A stretch of DNA of 64,000 bases, from NCBI GenBank assembly GCA_016716325.1, contig JADJWO010000001.1, forward strand, positions 744,001 through 808,000, in the 5' to 3' direction. This document shows positions 24,617 through 32,422 of the stretch, one piece after another (within the stretch, counting starts at the first letter, position 1; every line of letters begins with the position of its first letter). The notes below the pieces were generated by a model. It worked only from the letters and a program-made list of their open reading frames with translations. It was not told where the DNA came from and did no database searches. A program made the position numbers and the translations under genes. The stretch comes from Nitrosomonadales bacterium. GTDB lineage: Bacteria > Pseudomonadota > Gammaproteobacteria > Burkholderiales > Gallionellaceae.

Positions 24617-25303
24617 CTAACTTTCCGCAATGGTCTTATAGATGAAATTCTGCAACGCGGAGCGCTCCCTGCCTTCCGGCTGGATGAATTCCAGTCCGTG
24701 CATGACCAGCTTGCCCCCGCCGCCATTGTCTGCATCGTCGCGCACATTGCGGATGATCGCCGGCACGACGAATGCCTGCTCAGCGCCGTCGACGGGCAGG
24801 CGGAAACCCACCTTCACCTCGTCATCCACCCGCCCGAATGCCGACCGCGCCTGGACGCGCGCGCCGGAGACGCTCATATCCTCGATGGTCGCCTGCATGC
24901 CGTCCCCGGCGGACGGCGATCCGACCGAACAGGGCAGGCTGAGCCGGATGCGCAACGCGCTGCGCATGTTGATGGTGAGCACCTCGTCCGGAAAGGAGAG
25001 GTGCAGATAAGGATAGGGCGACTGACAGACGCCGGTCACGCTGGCGGCAAATTCGTAAGTCTTGGCGGCGGAAAATCCGCGCACCATGAAACGCTGCCCT
25101 TCCCGGACGGCGAGCAACTTTTCGTCCTGCACCGGATGCGAGACCAGCACGCTCTTCCGGTTCAGGTAGCCGATGAGTTTCACGTAGTGGCGCTGTTTGC
25201 CCGGGGAAGAATCCTGCAATTGCAACGCGTCGCCGATGCCAATCTTCACCGAAGTCAAATCGCCCGTCTCGATCCGCTTGCCCGGCAATATATCCCCGTC
25301 CAT
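24617..25303 (-). CDS. PilZ-domain protein with YcgR-like N-terminal domain
   Basis: A 228-residue protein with an N-terminal YcgR-like beta domain (about residues 15-100) and a C-terminal PilZ domain. The c-di-GMP contacts can be read: the RxxxR motif as RSALR and the D/NxSxxG motif as DMSVSGA. It should therefore bind cyclic di-GMP and act as an effector, for example on motility or surface behaviour. The ATG at 25303 follows AGGGGG, and the alr stop is 8 bp upstream. No flagellar genes are in the window. Confidence 0.85.
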   Translation of the reverse strand: MDGDILPGKRIETGDLTSVKIGIGDALQLQDSSPGKQRHYVKLIGYLNRKSVLVSHPVQDEKLLAVREGQRFMVRGFSAAKTYEFAASVTGVCQSPYPYLHLSFPDEVLTINMRSALRIRLSLPCSVGSPSAGDGMQATIEDMSVSGARVQARSAFGRVDDEVKVGFRLPVDGAEQAFVVPAIIRNVRDDADNGGGGKLVMHGLEFIQPEGRERSALQNFIYKTIAES

Positions 25304-25311
25304 GGCGCCCC

Positions 25312-26376
25312 CTAATACCTGACCGGCACGCGCGCGGTCAGCCCGCACATCAATTCGTAGCCGATGGTATCCGCAGCACGCGCCACTTCATCGATCGGCA
25401 TGCCTTCTCCCCACAGCACGACGCTGCTGCCGATACCGGCCTGCGGCAACGCGCCCAGATCCACGCACAGCATGTCCATCGAAACCCGCCCCAGTATTCT
25501 GGTGCGCTGCCCGTCCACCAGTATCGGCGTGCCGGTCGGCGCATGGCGCGGGTAGCCGTCGGCATAGCCGCAGGCAACGATGCCGATGCGCATCGCCTGT
25601 TCGGCACGGAACGTCGCGCCGTAACCAACCTCGTCTCCGGCGCGTAATTCCTGCGTGGCGATGATGCGACTGGAGAACGTCATCACCGGTTTCAGCCCGA
25701 GTTGTTGCGCGCTCGTGTCGGCGAACGGCGACGAACCGTACAACATGATGCCGGGGCGCACCCAGTCGCCGTGCGTTTCCGGATAGCGCAGCAATGCGGC
25801 GGAATTCGCCAGTGAGCGCGGCACGCGATACGCGGCCGCGACATCGTTGAACAGCGCAAGTTGTCCGGCCACGCCGCGCGCACCGTCGGCATTGGCGAAA
25901 TGCGTCATCAGCGTGATATCGCGCACTGCGGAGTGGCGACGCAACCGCTCCATCGCCTGCGCCACATGTTGCGGCGCAAAACCCAGGCGGTTCATGCCGC
26001 TGTTGACCTTGAGCCAGACGTCCAGCGCCGCGCGCTTCGGAAAGGCATCCAGCATGGCGATCTGCCAGTCGCTGTGGATCACCACGGTCAGGCCGTGTTG
26101 CGCGATCAGCGGCAACTCCTCCTCGCTGAAGTATCCCTCCAGCAACAGGATGGTCTGGCGGCAGCCCGCTTCGCGCAGCAGCACCGCGTCGCGCACACCG
26201 AGCAGCGCAAAACCTTCCGCGCCGGACAGGGCATCGGCCACGCGCAACAGGCCGTGGCCATAACCGTCCGCCTTGATGACCGCCATGATGCGCGAGGATG
26301 ATATGGCGAAACGCGCCACCCGGAGATTGTTCTCCAGAGCGCCCAGGTTGATGTGTGCTTGTATAGGACGAAGCAT
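25312..26376 (-). CDS. alr: Alanine racemase
   Basis: A 354-residue PLP enzyme making D-alanine for peptidoglycan. The PLP lysine is in AVIKADGYGHG (about residues 32-42), and the second catalytic residue is in the EVGYGATF region near residue 250. LGRVSMDMLCVDL supplies further family identity. The ATG at 26376 is preferred; a TTG four codons upstream is also open. The ribosome site is weak. Confidence 0.95.
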   Translation of the reverse strand: MLRPIQAHINLGALENNLRVARFAISSSRIMAVIKADGYGHGLLRVADALSGAEGFALLGVRDAVLLREAGCRQTILLLEGYFSEEELPLIAQHGLTVVIHSDWQIAMLDAFPKRAALDVWLKVNSGMNRLGFAPQHVAQAMERLRRHSAVRDITLMTHFANADGARGVAGQLALFNDVAAAYRVPRSLANSAALLRYPETHGDWVRPGIMLYGSSPFADTSAQQLGLKPVMTFSSRIIATQELRAGDEVGYGATFRAEQAMRIGIVACGYADGYPRHAPTGTPILVDGQRTRILGRVSMDMLCVDLGALPQAGIGSSVVLWGEGMPIDEVARAADTIGYELMCGLTARVPVRY

Positions 26377-26402
26377 AAGATTTCTCAACTCAAGAACGAC
26401 TA

Positions 26403-26843
26403 TTCACCACGAAGCTCACCGAGGACACGAAGGCAAAAGAACTACAGCACAAGGCGCTTAATGCCATTTTTCAACAGGCTCGTATTGAAATTGATCAGCA
26501 ATCCCGTCCTGAAATTCGCGAGTTTCATATAAGTCAGCAATTGCGCCTCATGGATACGCTGAAGAGCATCGACACTCTTCAACTCAACGATCAACTTTCC
26601 ATTTACCACTATATCGGCCCGATACCCGCAATCCAGATGAAGACCTTTATATTCAACCGGTAACGACATTTGAGTCACACACTCAATTCCATGCACCGCC
26701 AGCTCATGAGCCAGGCACCTTTCATAAGTCGACTCCAGCAAACCCGGACCCAGCTCCCGATGCACCTCTATCGCATATCCAATAACCTGATTGGAAAGCT
26801 GATCAAACTCCATCTTCGTGCCCTTTGTGTGCTTCGTGGTGAA
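26403..26843. mobile_element. Putative element: GxxExxY gene between 30-bp inverted repeats
   Basis: The left arm 26403-26433 (TTCACCACGAAGCTCACCGA, then GGACACGAAGG) and the right arm 26814-26843, whose complement reads TTCACCACGAAGCACACAAA then GGGCACGAAG, form an inverted pair. The gene at 26442-26813 fills the space almost completely, and its ATG directly abuts the right arm. Related arms without a gene occur at 23644-23719 and 31766-31888. No transposase is present and no target duplication is obvious, so calling it mobile is an inference from structure and copy number. Confidence 0.6.
26442..26813 (-). CDS. GxxExxY protein, PD-(D/E)XK nuclease-like
   Basis: A 123-residue member of the GxxExxY family. 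The defining motif is GLLESTY (G24, E27, Y30), preceded by VHRELGPG. A nuclease-like active site is visible as YRADIVV...LIVELKSVD, giving D67 and E77-x-K79. This suggests a PD-(D/E)XK fold, but the biological role of the family is not established. The AGGG of its probable Shine-Dalgarno lies inside the right inverted repeat (CACAAAGGGCACGAAG before ATG). It has no functional neighbours; alr and lplT lie outside the repeats. Confidence 0.85.
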   Translation of the reverse strand: MEFDQLSNQVIGYAIEVHRELGPGLLESTYERCLAHELAVHGIECVTQMSLPVEYKGLHLDCGYRADIVVNGKLIVELKSVDALQRIHEAQLLTYMKLANFRTGLLINFNTSLLKNGIKRLVL

Positions 26844-26943
26844 TGCTTGCGTTCAGACGCGCCAATGATAGCAGGGGCAATGCTTTCGTGTTATAAAACG
26901 GCCTGATAAAAGAAACAGTCCGATTAAAGATTATTCCAGATTG

Positions 26944-27054
26944 ATGAATCCCGGCTTCCACCTCATCCTCGCGGCACATTTCTTTCGGCCACTGCCAGAT
27001 CGCGAATCCTTTTTTAACGCGCTGCGTGCATCGGCCTCCGCCAAAAGAGTATGA
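26944..27054 (+). CDS. Possible 36-codon leader ORF 1 upstream of lplT
   Basis: Starts MNPGFHLILAAHFF and ends with TGA that overlaps the next unit's ATG (ATGA). Compared with unit 2, several first-half changes are silent or conservative. It is a diverged copy of the LplT N-terminus that ends after 36 codons. Translation is unproven; it could be only a relic of duplication. Confidence 0.35.
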   Translation: MNPGFHLILAAHFFRPLPDRESFFNALRASASAKRV

Positions 27055-27157
27055 ATCTCGGCTTCTACATCATCCTTGCAGCGCAGTTCTTTTGGCTACG
27101 GCCAGACGGCGTTGCCGTCTTTAACGTGCCTCGCACATTAGCCTCCGCCGAAAGAAT
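26944..27157 (+). repeat. Two 107-bp tandem copies of the lplT 5' region
   Basis: Units at 26944-27050 and 27051-27157 align without gaps and are about three-quarters identical by eye. Both resemble the start of lplT at 27158; the first 43 bases of the second unit are identical to the first 43 bases of lplT. The 26844-26943 stretch before them shows no gene. This explains the 314-bp gap upstream of lplT. Confidence 0.9.
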
Positions 27158-27161
27158 ATGA
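27051..27161 (+). CDS. Possible 36-codon leader ORF 2 upstream of lplT
   Basis: Starts MNLGFYIILAAQFF, identical to LplT for 14 residues, then diverges and ends at a TGA overlapping the lplT ATG (ATGA). If translated, ribosomes finishing here could restart on lplT. GAAAGA precedes the lplT start as a weak ribosome site. Confidence 0.4.
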   Translation: MNLGFYIILAAQFFWLRPDGVAVFNVPRTLASAERI

Positions 27162-28384
27162 ATCTCGGCTTCTACATCATCCTTGCAGCGCAGTTCTTTT
27201 CCGCGCTCGCCGACAATGCCTTGTTGTTCGCCGCCATTGCGCTGCTGATGGAACTCGATTCGCCGGCCTGGCACACCCCGGTATTGCAACAGGCGTTCAT
27301 CGTCTCCTACATCGTGCTGGCGCCCTTCGTCGGCGCCTTCGCCGATTCGCTGCCCAAGGGGCGCGTGATGTTCGTCAGCAACAACATCAAGCTCCTCGGC
27401 TGCTTCGCCATGCTGGTCGGCGTCCATCCCCTGCTTGCCTACGGCCTGGTGGGACTGGGTGCGGCAGCCTATTCGCCCGCCAAATACGGCATCCTCACCG
27501 AATATCTCCCTCCCAGCCAACTGGTCAAGGCGAACAGCTGGATGGAGGGACTGACGGTCATCGCCATCGTGCTCGGCGCGGTCGTGGGCGGCATCCTCAT
27601 CAACGAGCGAACCTTCGCCCCGCTGGTTCACGCCCTCCACATTCCGTTCATCGGCAGCGTGGCGGAACTGGCCATCGCGATCATCGCGATCGTCTACATC
27701 ATTGCGGCCATATTCAACCTCTACATCCCGCTGGTCGCCATCGACCACAAGCCGCTCAGCCGCAGTCCGATCTTCCTGGTCAAAGAATTCTGGCACTGCT
27801 TCCGGTTACTGTGGAAAGACCCGCTCGGACAGGTATCGCTGGCCGTGACGACCCTGTTCTGGGGCGCGGGCGCCACGCTGCGCCTGCTGATACTCGGCTG
27901 GGCGGCCGTCGCGCTGAATTACGACATCGGCACGGCCGCCAAGCTGACCGCATGGGTCGCGATCGGCATCGCCATCGGCTCGGTACTGGCGGCAAAGTTC
28001 GTCCAGCTGGAGCGCTCGGTAAAAGTGCTGCCGGTCGGCATCGCGATGGGCGTGGCGGTACTGGCCATGATCCCGGTGACCAACAGCACGCTGGCGATCC
28101 TGCTGCTGATCGTGATCGGCGCGATGGGCGGCTATTTCGTGGTGCCGATGAATGCGCTGTTGCAACATCGCGGCCACCTGCTGATGGGCGCGGGCAGCTC
28201 CATCGCGGTACAGAACTTCAACGAGAACCTCAGCATCTTCGCCATGCTGGCGTTATACGCCGTGATGGAAAAACTGGAATTCAGCATCTACCTCATCATC
28301 GCGGTGTTCGGCCTGTTGCTGTCCGGCATCATGACCGCGATATATAAACGGCACGCACACGATCAGGATGGCGGCAACATATAA
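27158..28384 (+). CDS. lplT: Lysophospholipid transporter, LplT family
   Basis: A 408-residue MFS protein with about 12 membrane helices. It matches LplT, which flips lysophospholipids inward across the inner membrane for re-acylation. Family blocks are the N-terminal FFSALADNALLFAAI, the KYGILTEYLPP loop and PMNALLQHRGH. The usual partner aas (acyltransferase) is not adjacent. The start is fixed by family comparison but is preceded by two tandem partial copies of the same 5' end. trpB2 follows 51 bp downstream. Confidence 0.9.
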   Translation: MNLGFYIILAAQFFSALADNALLFAAIALLMELDSPAWHTPVLQQAFIVSYIVLAPFVGAFADSLPKGRVMFVSNNIKLLGCFAMLVGVHPLLAYGLVGLGAAAYSPAKYGILTEYLPPSQLVKANSWMEGLTVIAIVLGAVVGGILINERTFAPLVHALHIPFIGSVAELAIAIIAIVYIIAAIFNLYIPLVAIDHKPLSRSPIFLVKEFWHCFRLLWKDPLGQVSLAVTTLFWGAGATLRLLILGWAAVALNYDIGTAAKLTAWVAIGIAIGSVLAAKFVQLERSVKVLPVGIAMGVAVLAMIPVTNSTLAILLLIVIGAMGGYFVVPMNALLQHRGHLLMGAGSSIAVQNFNENLSIFAMLALYAVMEKLEFSIYLIIAVFGLLLSGIMTAIYKRHAHDQDGGNI

Positions 28385-28435
28385 AGGGCGCCACAAGCGG
28401 AATCATCAATAACAACCGACAGGGAGGAGAATCAA

Positions 28436-29788
28436 ATGCCGCAAACCAAGATATTGCTGGACGAGTCGGACATCCCGACGCACTGGTACAACGTCGTCGC
28501 CGACATGCCAAACCCGCCGACCCCGCCGCTGGGTCCGGACGGCAAGCCCATCGGCCCGGAAGCCCTGACCGCGATCTTCCCGATGGCATTGATCGAACAG
28601 GAAGTCTCCGCAGAACGCTGGATCAAGATCCCCGACCCGGTACGCGAGGCGCTGAACGCCTATCGTCCTTCACCGCTGTTCCGTGCCCACCGGCTGGAAG
28701 CCGCACTGGGTACTCCGGCCAGGATCTACTACAAATATGAAGGTGTCTCGCCAGCCGGTTCGCACAAGGTCAACACCGCCATCCCGCAGGCGTATTACAA
28801 CAAGCTGTCCGGCATCAAGCGCCTCACCACCGAGACCGGCGCCGGGCAGTGGGGCTCCTCCATCGCATTGGCCGGACAGATGTTCGGTCTGGACGTGCGC
28901 GTGTTCATGGTCAAGGTGAGCTACGAGCAGAAACCGTTCCGCCGCTCGATGATGCAGACCTGGGGTGCGCAGGTGTTCGCCAGCCCGAGCATGGAGACCA
29001 ACACCGGTCGCACTGCTTTAGAGAAGGACCCGAACAATCCCGGCTCGCTCGGCTTGGCCATCTCGGAAGCGATAGAGGAAGCCGCTTCGCGCCCGGACAC
29101 CAACTACACGCTGGGCTCGGTGCTGAACCATGTATTGCTGCACCAGACCGTGATCGGGCTGGAGGCGAAGAAGCAGTTCGAGAAGGTCGGCGACTACCCG
29201 GACATGGTGTTCGCGCCCTGCGGCGGCGGCTCCAATTTCGGCGGCGTAGCCTTCCCGTTCTTCGCCGACAAGGCGGCCGGCAAGAATATCCGACTGGTCG
29301 CGGTCGAGCCGAGTTCGTGTCCGACGCTGACCAAGGGCGTGTATGCCTACGACTTCGGCGACACCGCCGGTTTCACGCCGCTGATGAAGATGTACACGCT
29401 GGGACACGATTTCATGCCGCCCAGCATCCACGCCGGTGGCCTGCGCTACCACGGCGATTCGCCGCTGGTATCACAGCTCTACAACGAGGGGTTGATCGAA
29501 GCGGTAGCCGTGCCGCAACTGGGTACGTTCGAGGCAGGGGTGCAGTTCGCGCGCGCCGAAGGCATCATCCCGGCACCCGAGTCCAACCACGCCATCCGCG
29601 CCTGCATCGACGAAGCGCTGAAATGCAAGGAGAGCGGCGAAAAGAAGACGCTGTTCTTCAACCTGTCCGGCCACGGGCATTTCGACATGGCCTCATACGA
29701 CAAGTACTTCTCCGGACAACTGGAGAACTACAACTATCCGGAAGAAGCGATCAGGGAATCGCTGGCCCACCTGCCCAAGGTGGGTTGA
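28436..29788 (+). CDS. trpB2: TrpB2-type tryptophan synthase beta-like PLP enzyme
   Basis: A 450-residue PLP enzyme of the TrpB2 group, which is longer than the usual TrpB1 (about 400) and carries an N-terminal extension. The PLP lysine is in SPAGSHKVNTA (about residues 104-114), and the phosphate-binding loop is CGGGSNFGG. ETGAGQWG supports the beta-subunit fold. No trpA or other trp gene is near, which is typical for TrpB2; such enzymes may condense free indole with serine or salvage indole. AGGGAGGAG precedes the start. Confidence 0.9.
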   Translation: MPQTKILLDESDIPTHWYNVVADMPNPPTPPLGPDGKPIGPEALTAIFPMALIEQEVSAERWIKIPDPVREALNAYRPSPLFRAHRLEAALGTPARIYYKYEGVSPAGSHKVNTAIPQAYYNKLSGIKRLTTETGAGQWGSSIALAGQMFGLDVRVFMVKVSYEQKPFRRSMMQTWGAQVFASPSMETNTGRTALEKDPNNPGSLGLAISEAIEEAASRPDTNYTLGSVLNHVLLHQTVIGLEAKKQFEKVGDYPDMVFAPCGGGSNFGGVAFPFFADKAAGKNIRLVAVEPSSCPTLTKGVYAYDFGDTAGFTPLMKMYTLGHDFMPPSIHAGGLRYHGDSPLVSQLYNEGLIEAVAVPQLGTFEAGVQFARAEGIIPAPESNHAIRACIDEALKCKESGEKKTLFFNLSGHGHFDMASYDKYFSGQLENYNYPEEAIRESLAHLPKVG

Positions 29789-29798
29789 TCCCGTAAGG

Positions 29799-29823
29799 TA
29801 CGGTGGGGCTGAGCCTCACCGTA
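29799..29823. terminator. Hairpin between convergent trpB2 and UDG genes
   Basis: TACGGTG-G-GGCT-G-AGCC-T-CACCGTA forms a 12-bp stem with one G-T pair and a single-base centre. It overlaps the last codons of the UDG gene. It lacks a T tract, so its termination role is uncertain. Confidence 0.35.
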
Positions 29824-30583
29824 TCGTGTCCGCATCCTTTAGTGTCTGCACCGCCATGCACAGGTCCTGCCAGGCTTTGGCTTTCTCGGACGGACTGCGC
29901 AACAGATAGGCGGGATGGTAGGTGACGACCATGGGGATACCGCGATAATCGTGCAGCGTGCCGCGCAGGCTGGCCATCGTCGCATCCTTGCCCAGCAGCG
30001 CATTCGACGCGACCTTGCCCAGTGCGACGATGATCTTCGGCCGGATCAGTTCGATCTGGCGCTGCAGATAGGGCAGACAGCTGGCGATCTCGTCGGGTTC
30101 GGGATTGCGGTTGCCGGGCGGTCGGCACTTGACGATGTTGGCGATGTACGCGTTGTCGCCGCGCTTGAGCCGGATCGCCAGCAGCATGTTGTCCAGCAAC
30201 TTGCCCGCCTGCCCGACGAACGGCTCGCCCAGCGCATCCTCGTCCGCACCCGGACCTTCGCCGACGAACAGCCACTCGGCCCGCTCGTCGCCGACACCAA
30301 ACACCGTCTGCGTACATCCGGCGCGCAGTTTGCAGGCGGTACAGTCGCGTACCTTTTGCTTGAGTTGCGGCCAGTCGAGTTCCCCGCTTGCGGATGACGG
30401 CACGAAGGAAGGCTCCATTCTTTCAACCGGCTCCGCGCCCGTTGCCGCATGATGCTCGGCAACCGGTTGCTCCGCAACAGCGGATGCAGGTTCCGTCGTG
30501 GCAGGCGCGGGCATGTCCCTGCGCACCCACAGCGGGTACAGGTTCAGTTCACGCAATATCGCTTCATTCCTGTCCATGTCCAT
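29816..30583 (-). CDS. Uracil-DNA glycosylase, family 4 (4Fe-4S)
   Basis: A 255-residue repair enzyme that removes uracil from DNA. The conserved part starts at about residue 70: the cysteine pair CTACKLRAGC, motif GEGPGADED, and the later cysteines in VKCRPPGNRNP and ASCLPYLQ, giving four iron-sulfur ligands. The C-terminal motif TYHPAYLLR carries the catalytic-loop histidine. An alanine- and proline-rich N-terminal extension of about 70 residues is usual in betaproteobacteria. It overlaps the rimI stop by 20 bp and belongs to the tsaB-rimI operon. Confidence 0.92.
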   Translation of the reverse strand: MDMDRNEAILRELNLYPLWVRRDMPAPATTEPASAVAEQPVAEHHAATGAEPVERMEPSFVPSSASGELDWPQLKQKVRDCTACKLRAGCTQTVFGVGDERAEWLFVGEGPGADEDALGEPFVGQAGKLLDNMLLAIRLKRGDNAYIANIVKCRPPGNRNPEPDEIASCLPYLQRQIELIRPKIIVALGKVASNALLGKDATMASLRGTLHDYRGIPMVVTYHPAYLLRSPSEKAKAWQDLCMAVQTLKDADTIR

Positions 30584-31049
30584 CGTCCTTCAATTCGCGC
30601 GCCATCGTGATGGCGTCGTCGGTATGGTCGCCGTTCCGGTAATAGTCGCGCCGCACGCCGATCTGCAGGAAGCCCTCGCTGCGGTACAGTGCCAGCGCCG
30701 CAGCATTGGAAGCGCGCACTTCGAGGAACATGCAGCGCATGTCCCGCGCGCGCGCCGCCTCCAGCATCGCGCGCAGCATCTTCCGCCCCAGGCCTTTGCG
30801 CTGCTGCCCGGCAGCCACGCCTATGGTCAGCAACTCGGCCTCGTCGGCCACCATCCTCAGGATCGCATAACCGCGTATCTCGATACCCGCATCCAGATGG
30901 CCAGGCTCCACTTCTTCCGATTCCACCCGGCACAGGTAGCCGCTGTTCAGCGCATCCTCGAAATTGCCCCGCGTCCAGGGATAAGGCTGCACTTCCTGCT
31001 CGATGGCCAGCACGGCATCGATGTCTGCCCCGGTCATCGGCCTGATCAT
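30564..31049 (-). CDS. rimI: Ribosomal protein S18 alanine N-acetyltransferase
   Basis: A 161-residue GNAT acetyltransferase. It starts MIRPMTGADIDAVLAIE and carries the acetyl-CoA loop GVAAGQQRKGLGRKML, followed by LEVRASNAAALALYRSEGF. It acetylates the N-terminus of ribosomal protein S18 in well-studied bacteria. The reading frame stays open far upstream, but the ATG at 31049 overlaps the tsaB stop (ATGA) and fits the family start. The tsaB-rimI pairing is conserved. Confidence 0.93.
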   Translation of the reverse strand: MIRPMTGADIDAVLAIEQEVQPYPWTRGNFEDALNSGYLCRVESEEVEPGHLDAGIEIRGYAILRMVADEAELLTIGVAAGQQRKGLGRKMLRAMLEAARARDMRCMFLEVRASNAAALALYRSEGFLQIGVRRDYYRNGDHTDDAITMARELKDDGHGQE

Positions 31050-31744
31050 TTTTTTCCGCGTTCGTCGTGCTTTTCCCGCTCCGACGTCTTCAATGCCACC
31101 TTGTCGCGCAGATACAGCGGCAAGGCCAGCGCCGCATCCACGCCGCCGCCCCGGGCGAACTGCGCCGCTCCCAGCACGGCGATCATGGCAGCCTGCGGAA
31201 TCGCCGCGCCATCCACCGCCTGCAACTGCCCGACATATCTTTCCTGCAACCTTGCGCCATGTGCGGCGAACCCGCTGCCCGCACCGAACCAGCCATCTCC
31301 GGACACGGCGGGCGCATCTTCCGGCTTGCACAGGCGGGGTTCGCTCACGGCTGTCCAGCCGCTTCCTGTCCTTTCATACGCCGCGTGATAGACCTCGCCC
31401 ATGCGCGCATCCAACACCGCGATGACATTCTGTCTGCCGGAGCCCTCGGCCAGGGCTTCCAGTGTGCAGATGCCCACCACCGGCAGGTTCGCTCCCAGCG
31501 CCAGCCCCTGCGTCACACCGCAGGCGATGCGTATGCCGGTGAACGAGCCCGGCCCCTTGCCGAACGCGATGCCGTCGAGTTCGGCAAGTTTCGTTCCCGC
31601 CTCATTGAGCAGCCCGTCCAGCATCGGCATCAGCATCCCGGAATGCCCCTGCCCGGCCAGCTCGCAACGCGCGGTGACTTCGCCGTCCCGCCATAGCGCG
31701 ACCGAGCAGTATTCGGTGGAAGTTTCGAGCGCGAGGATGTTCAT
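31046..31744 (-). CDS. tsaB: tRNA N6-threonylcarbamoyladenosine synthesis protein TsaB
   Basis: A 232-residue ASKHA-fold protein that partners TsaD and TsaE to make t6A37 in tRNAs reading ANN codons. The N-terminal ILALETSTEYCSVAL and the segment GKGPGSFTGIRIACGVTQGL are diagnostic. Length is typical. It overlaps rimI by 4 bp. A 123-bp palindromic repeat lies just upstream, between it and ispF. Confidence 0.95.
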   Translation of the reverse strand: MNILALETSTEYCSVALWRDGEVTARCELAGQGHSGMLMPMLDGLLNEAGTKLAELDGIAFGKGPGSFTGIRIACGVTQGLALGANLPVVGICTLEALAEGSGRQNVIAVLDARMGEVYHAAYERTGSGWTAVSEPRLCKPEDAPAVSGDGWFGAGSGFAAHGARLQERYVGQLQAVDGAAIPQAAMIAVLGAAQFARGGGVDAALALPLYLRDKVALKTSEREKHDERGKK

Positions 31745-31765
31745 CAGACTGGAAATCCTATTTGC

Positions 31766-31888
31766 ACCACGAAGCGCACGAATGACACGAAGTAAATAAA
31801 ATCATTACCACACACCCCTTGTTGTTCAAGTACATCCTGCGGTTTATCACCAGATATTCTTCGCGCGCTCTGTGCCCTTCGTGGTGAA
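31766..31888. repeat. CACGAAG palindromic repeat, second short copy
   Basis: Left arm CACCACGAAGCGCACGAATG (31766 onward, to 31793) and right arm ending in CCCTTCGTGGTGAA (to 31888) form an inverted pair around about 65 bp of unmatched, AT-richer DNA. It has the same arms as the element at 26403-26843 but without the gene. Located in the ispF-tsaB gap. Confidence 0.8.
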
Positions 31889-31903
31889 TCGGTTTATGCG
31901 AGT

Positions 31904-32380
31904 TCAATCATCCGCCAGCAGCAATACCACCGCCTGTGCCGCGATGCCCTCGCCGCGACCGGTGTAGCCGAGTTGCTCGGTGGTGGTCGCCTTGATGTTC
32001 ACCGCGCTTTTCTCGACGCGCAGATCGGATGCGATGTGCGCCACCATGTGCGCGATGTGCGGCGCCATCTTCGGCGCCTGCGCGATGATGGTGGCATCCA
32101 CGTTGGCCACACGCCAGCCCGCTTCGCGCACCAGATGCAGCGATTCGCGCAACAGGATGCGGCTGTCGATGTTCCTGTATTTCGCGTCGGTATCGGCAAA
32201 GTGCCTGCCGATGTCGCCCAGTCCCGCCGCGCCGAGCAGCGCGTCGCAGATCGCGTGCAGCAGCACATCGGCGTCGGAATGGCCGAGCAACCCCTTTTCG
32301 TACGGGATGTCCACGCCGCCGATGATCAGCTTGCGCCCTTCCACCAGCTGGTGAACATCAAAGCCTTGTCCAATGCGCAT
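31904..32380 (-). CDS. ispF: 2-C-methyl-D-erythritol 2,4-cyclodiphosphate synthase
   Basis: A 158-residue enzyme of the MEP isoprenoid pathway that closes the cyclodiphosphate ring. Family blocks are RIGQGFDVHQL at the N-terminus with metal ligands D and H, LGHSDADVLLHAICDALLGA, and the terminal TTTEQLGYTGRGEGI. It follows ispD (the step two before) with 42 bp between, occupied by a perfect hairpin repeat. Confidence 0.97.
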   Translation of the reverse strand: MRIGQGFDVHQLVEGRKLIIGGVDIPYEKGLLGHSDADVLLHAICDALLGAAGLGDIGRHFADTDAKYRNIDSRILLRESLHLVREAGWRVANVDATIIAQAPKMAPHIAHMVAHIASDLRVEKSAVNIKATTTEQLGYTGRGEGIAAQAVVLLLADD

Positions 32381-32394
32381 TACCCTCTCCCCAG

Positions 32395-32420
32395 CCCCTC
32401 TCCCGCGAGCGGGAGAGGGG
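32395..32420. repeat. Palindromic repeat between ispD and ispF
   Basis: A perfect 12-bp inverted repeat, CCCCTCTCCCGC-GA-GCGGGAGAGGGG, occupies nearly the whole gap. It belongs with the CCCTCCC-type palindromes at 47626-47703 and 55415-55515 in style, though not identical. It has no T tract in the operon direction. Confidence 0.8.
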
Positions 32421-32422
32421 AT

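Noticed and set aside
26944..27157. CRISPR-like array
   Set aside because: The units are tandem, 107 bp, without spacers, and they copy the lplT start, so this is a gene-end duplication.
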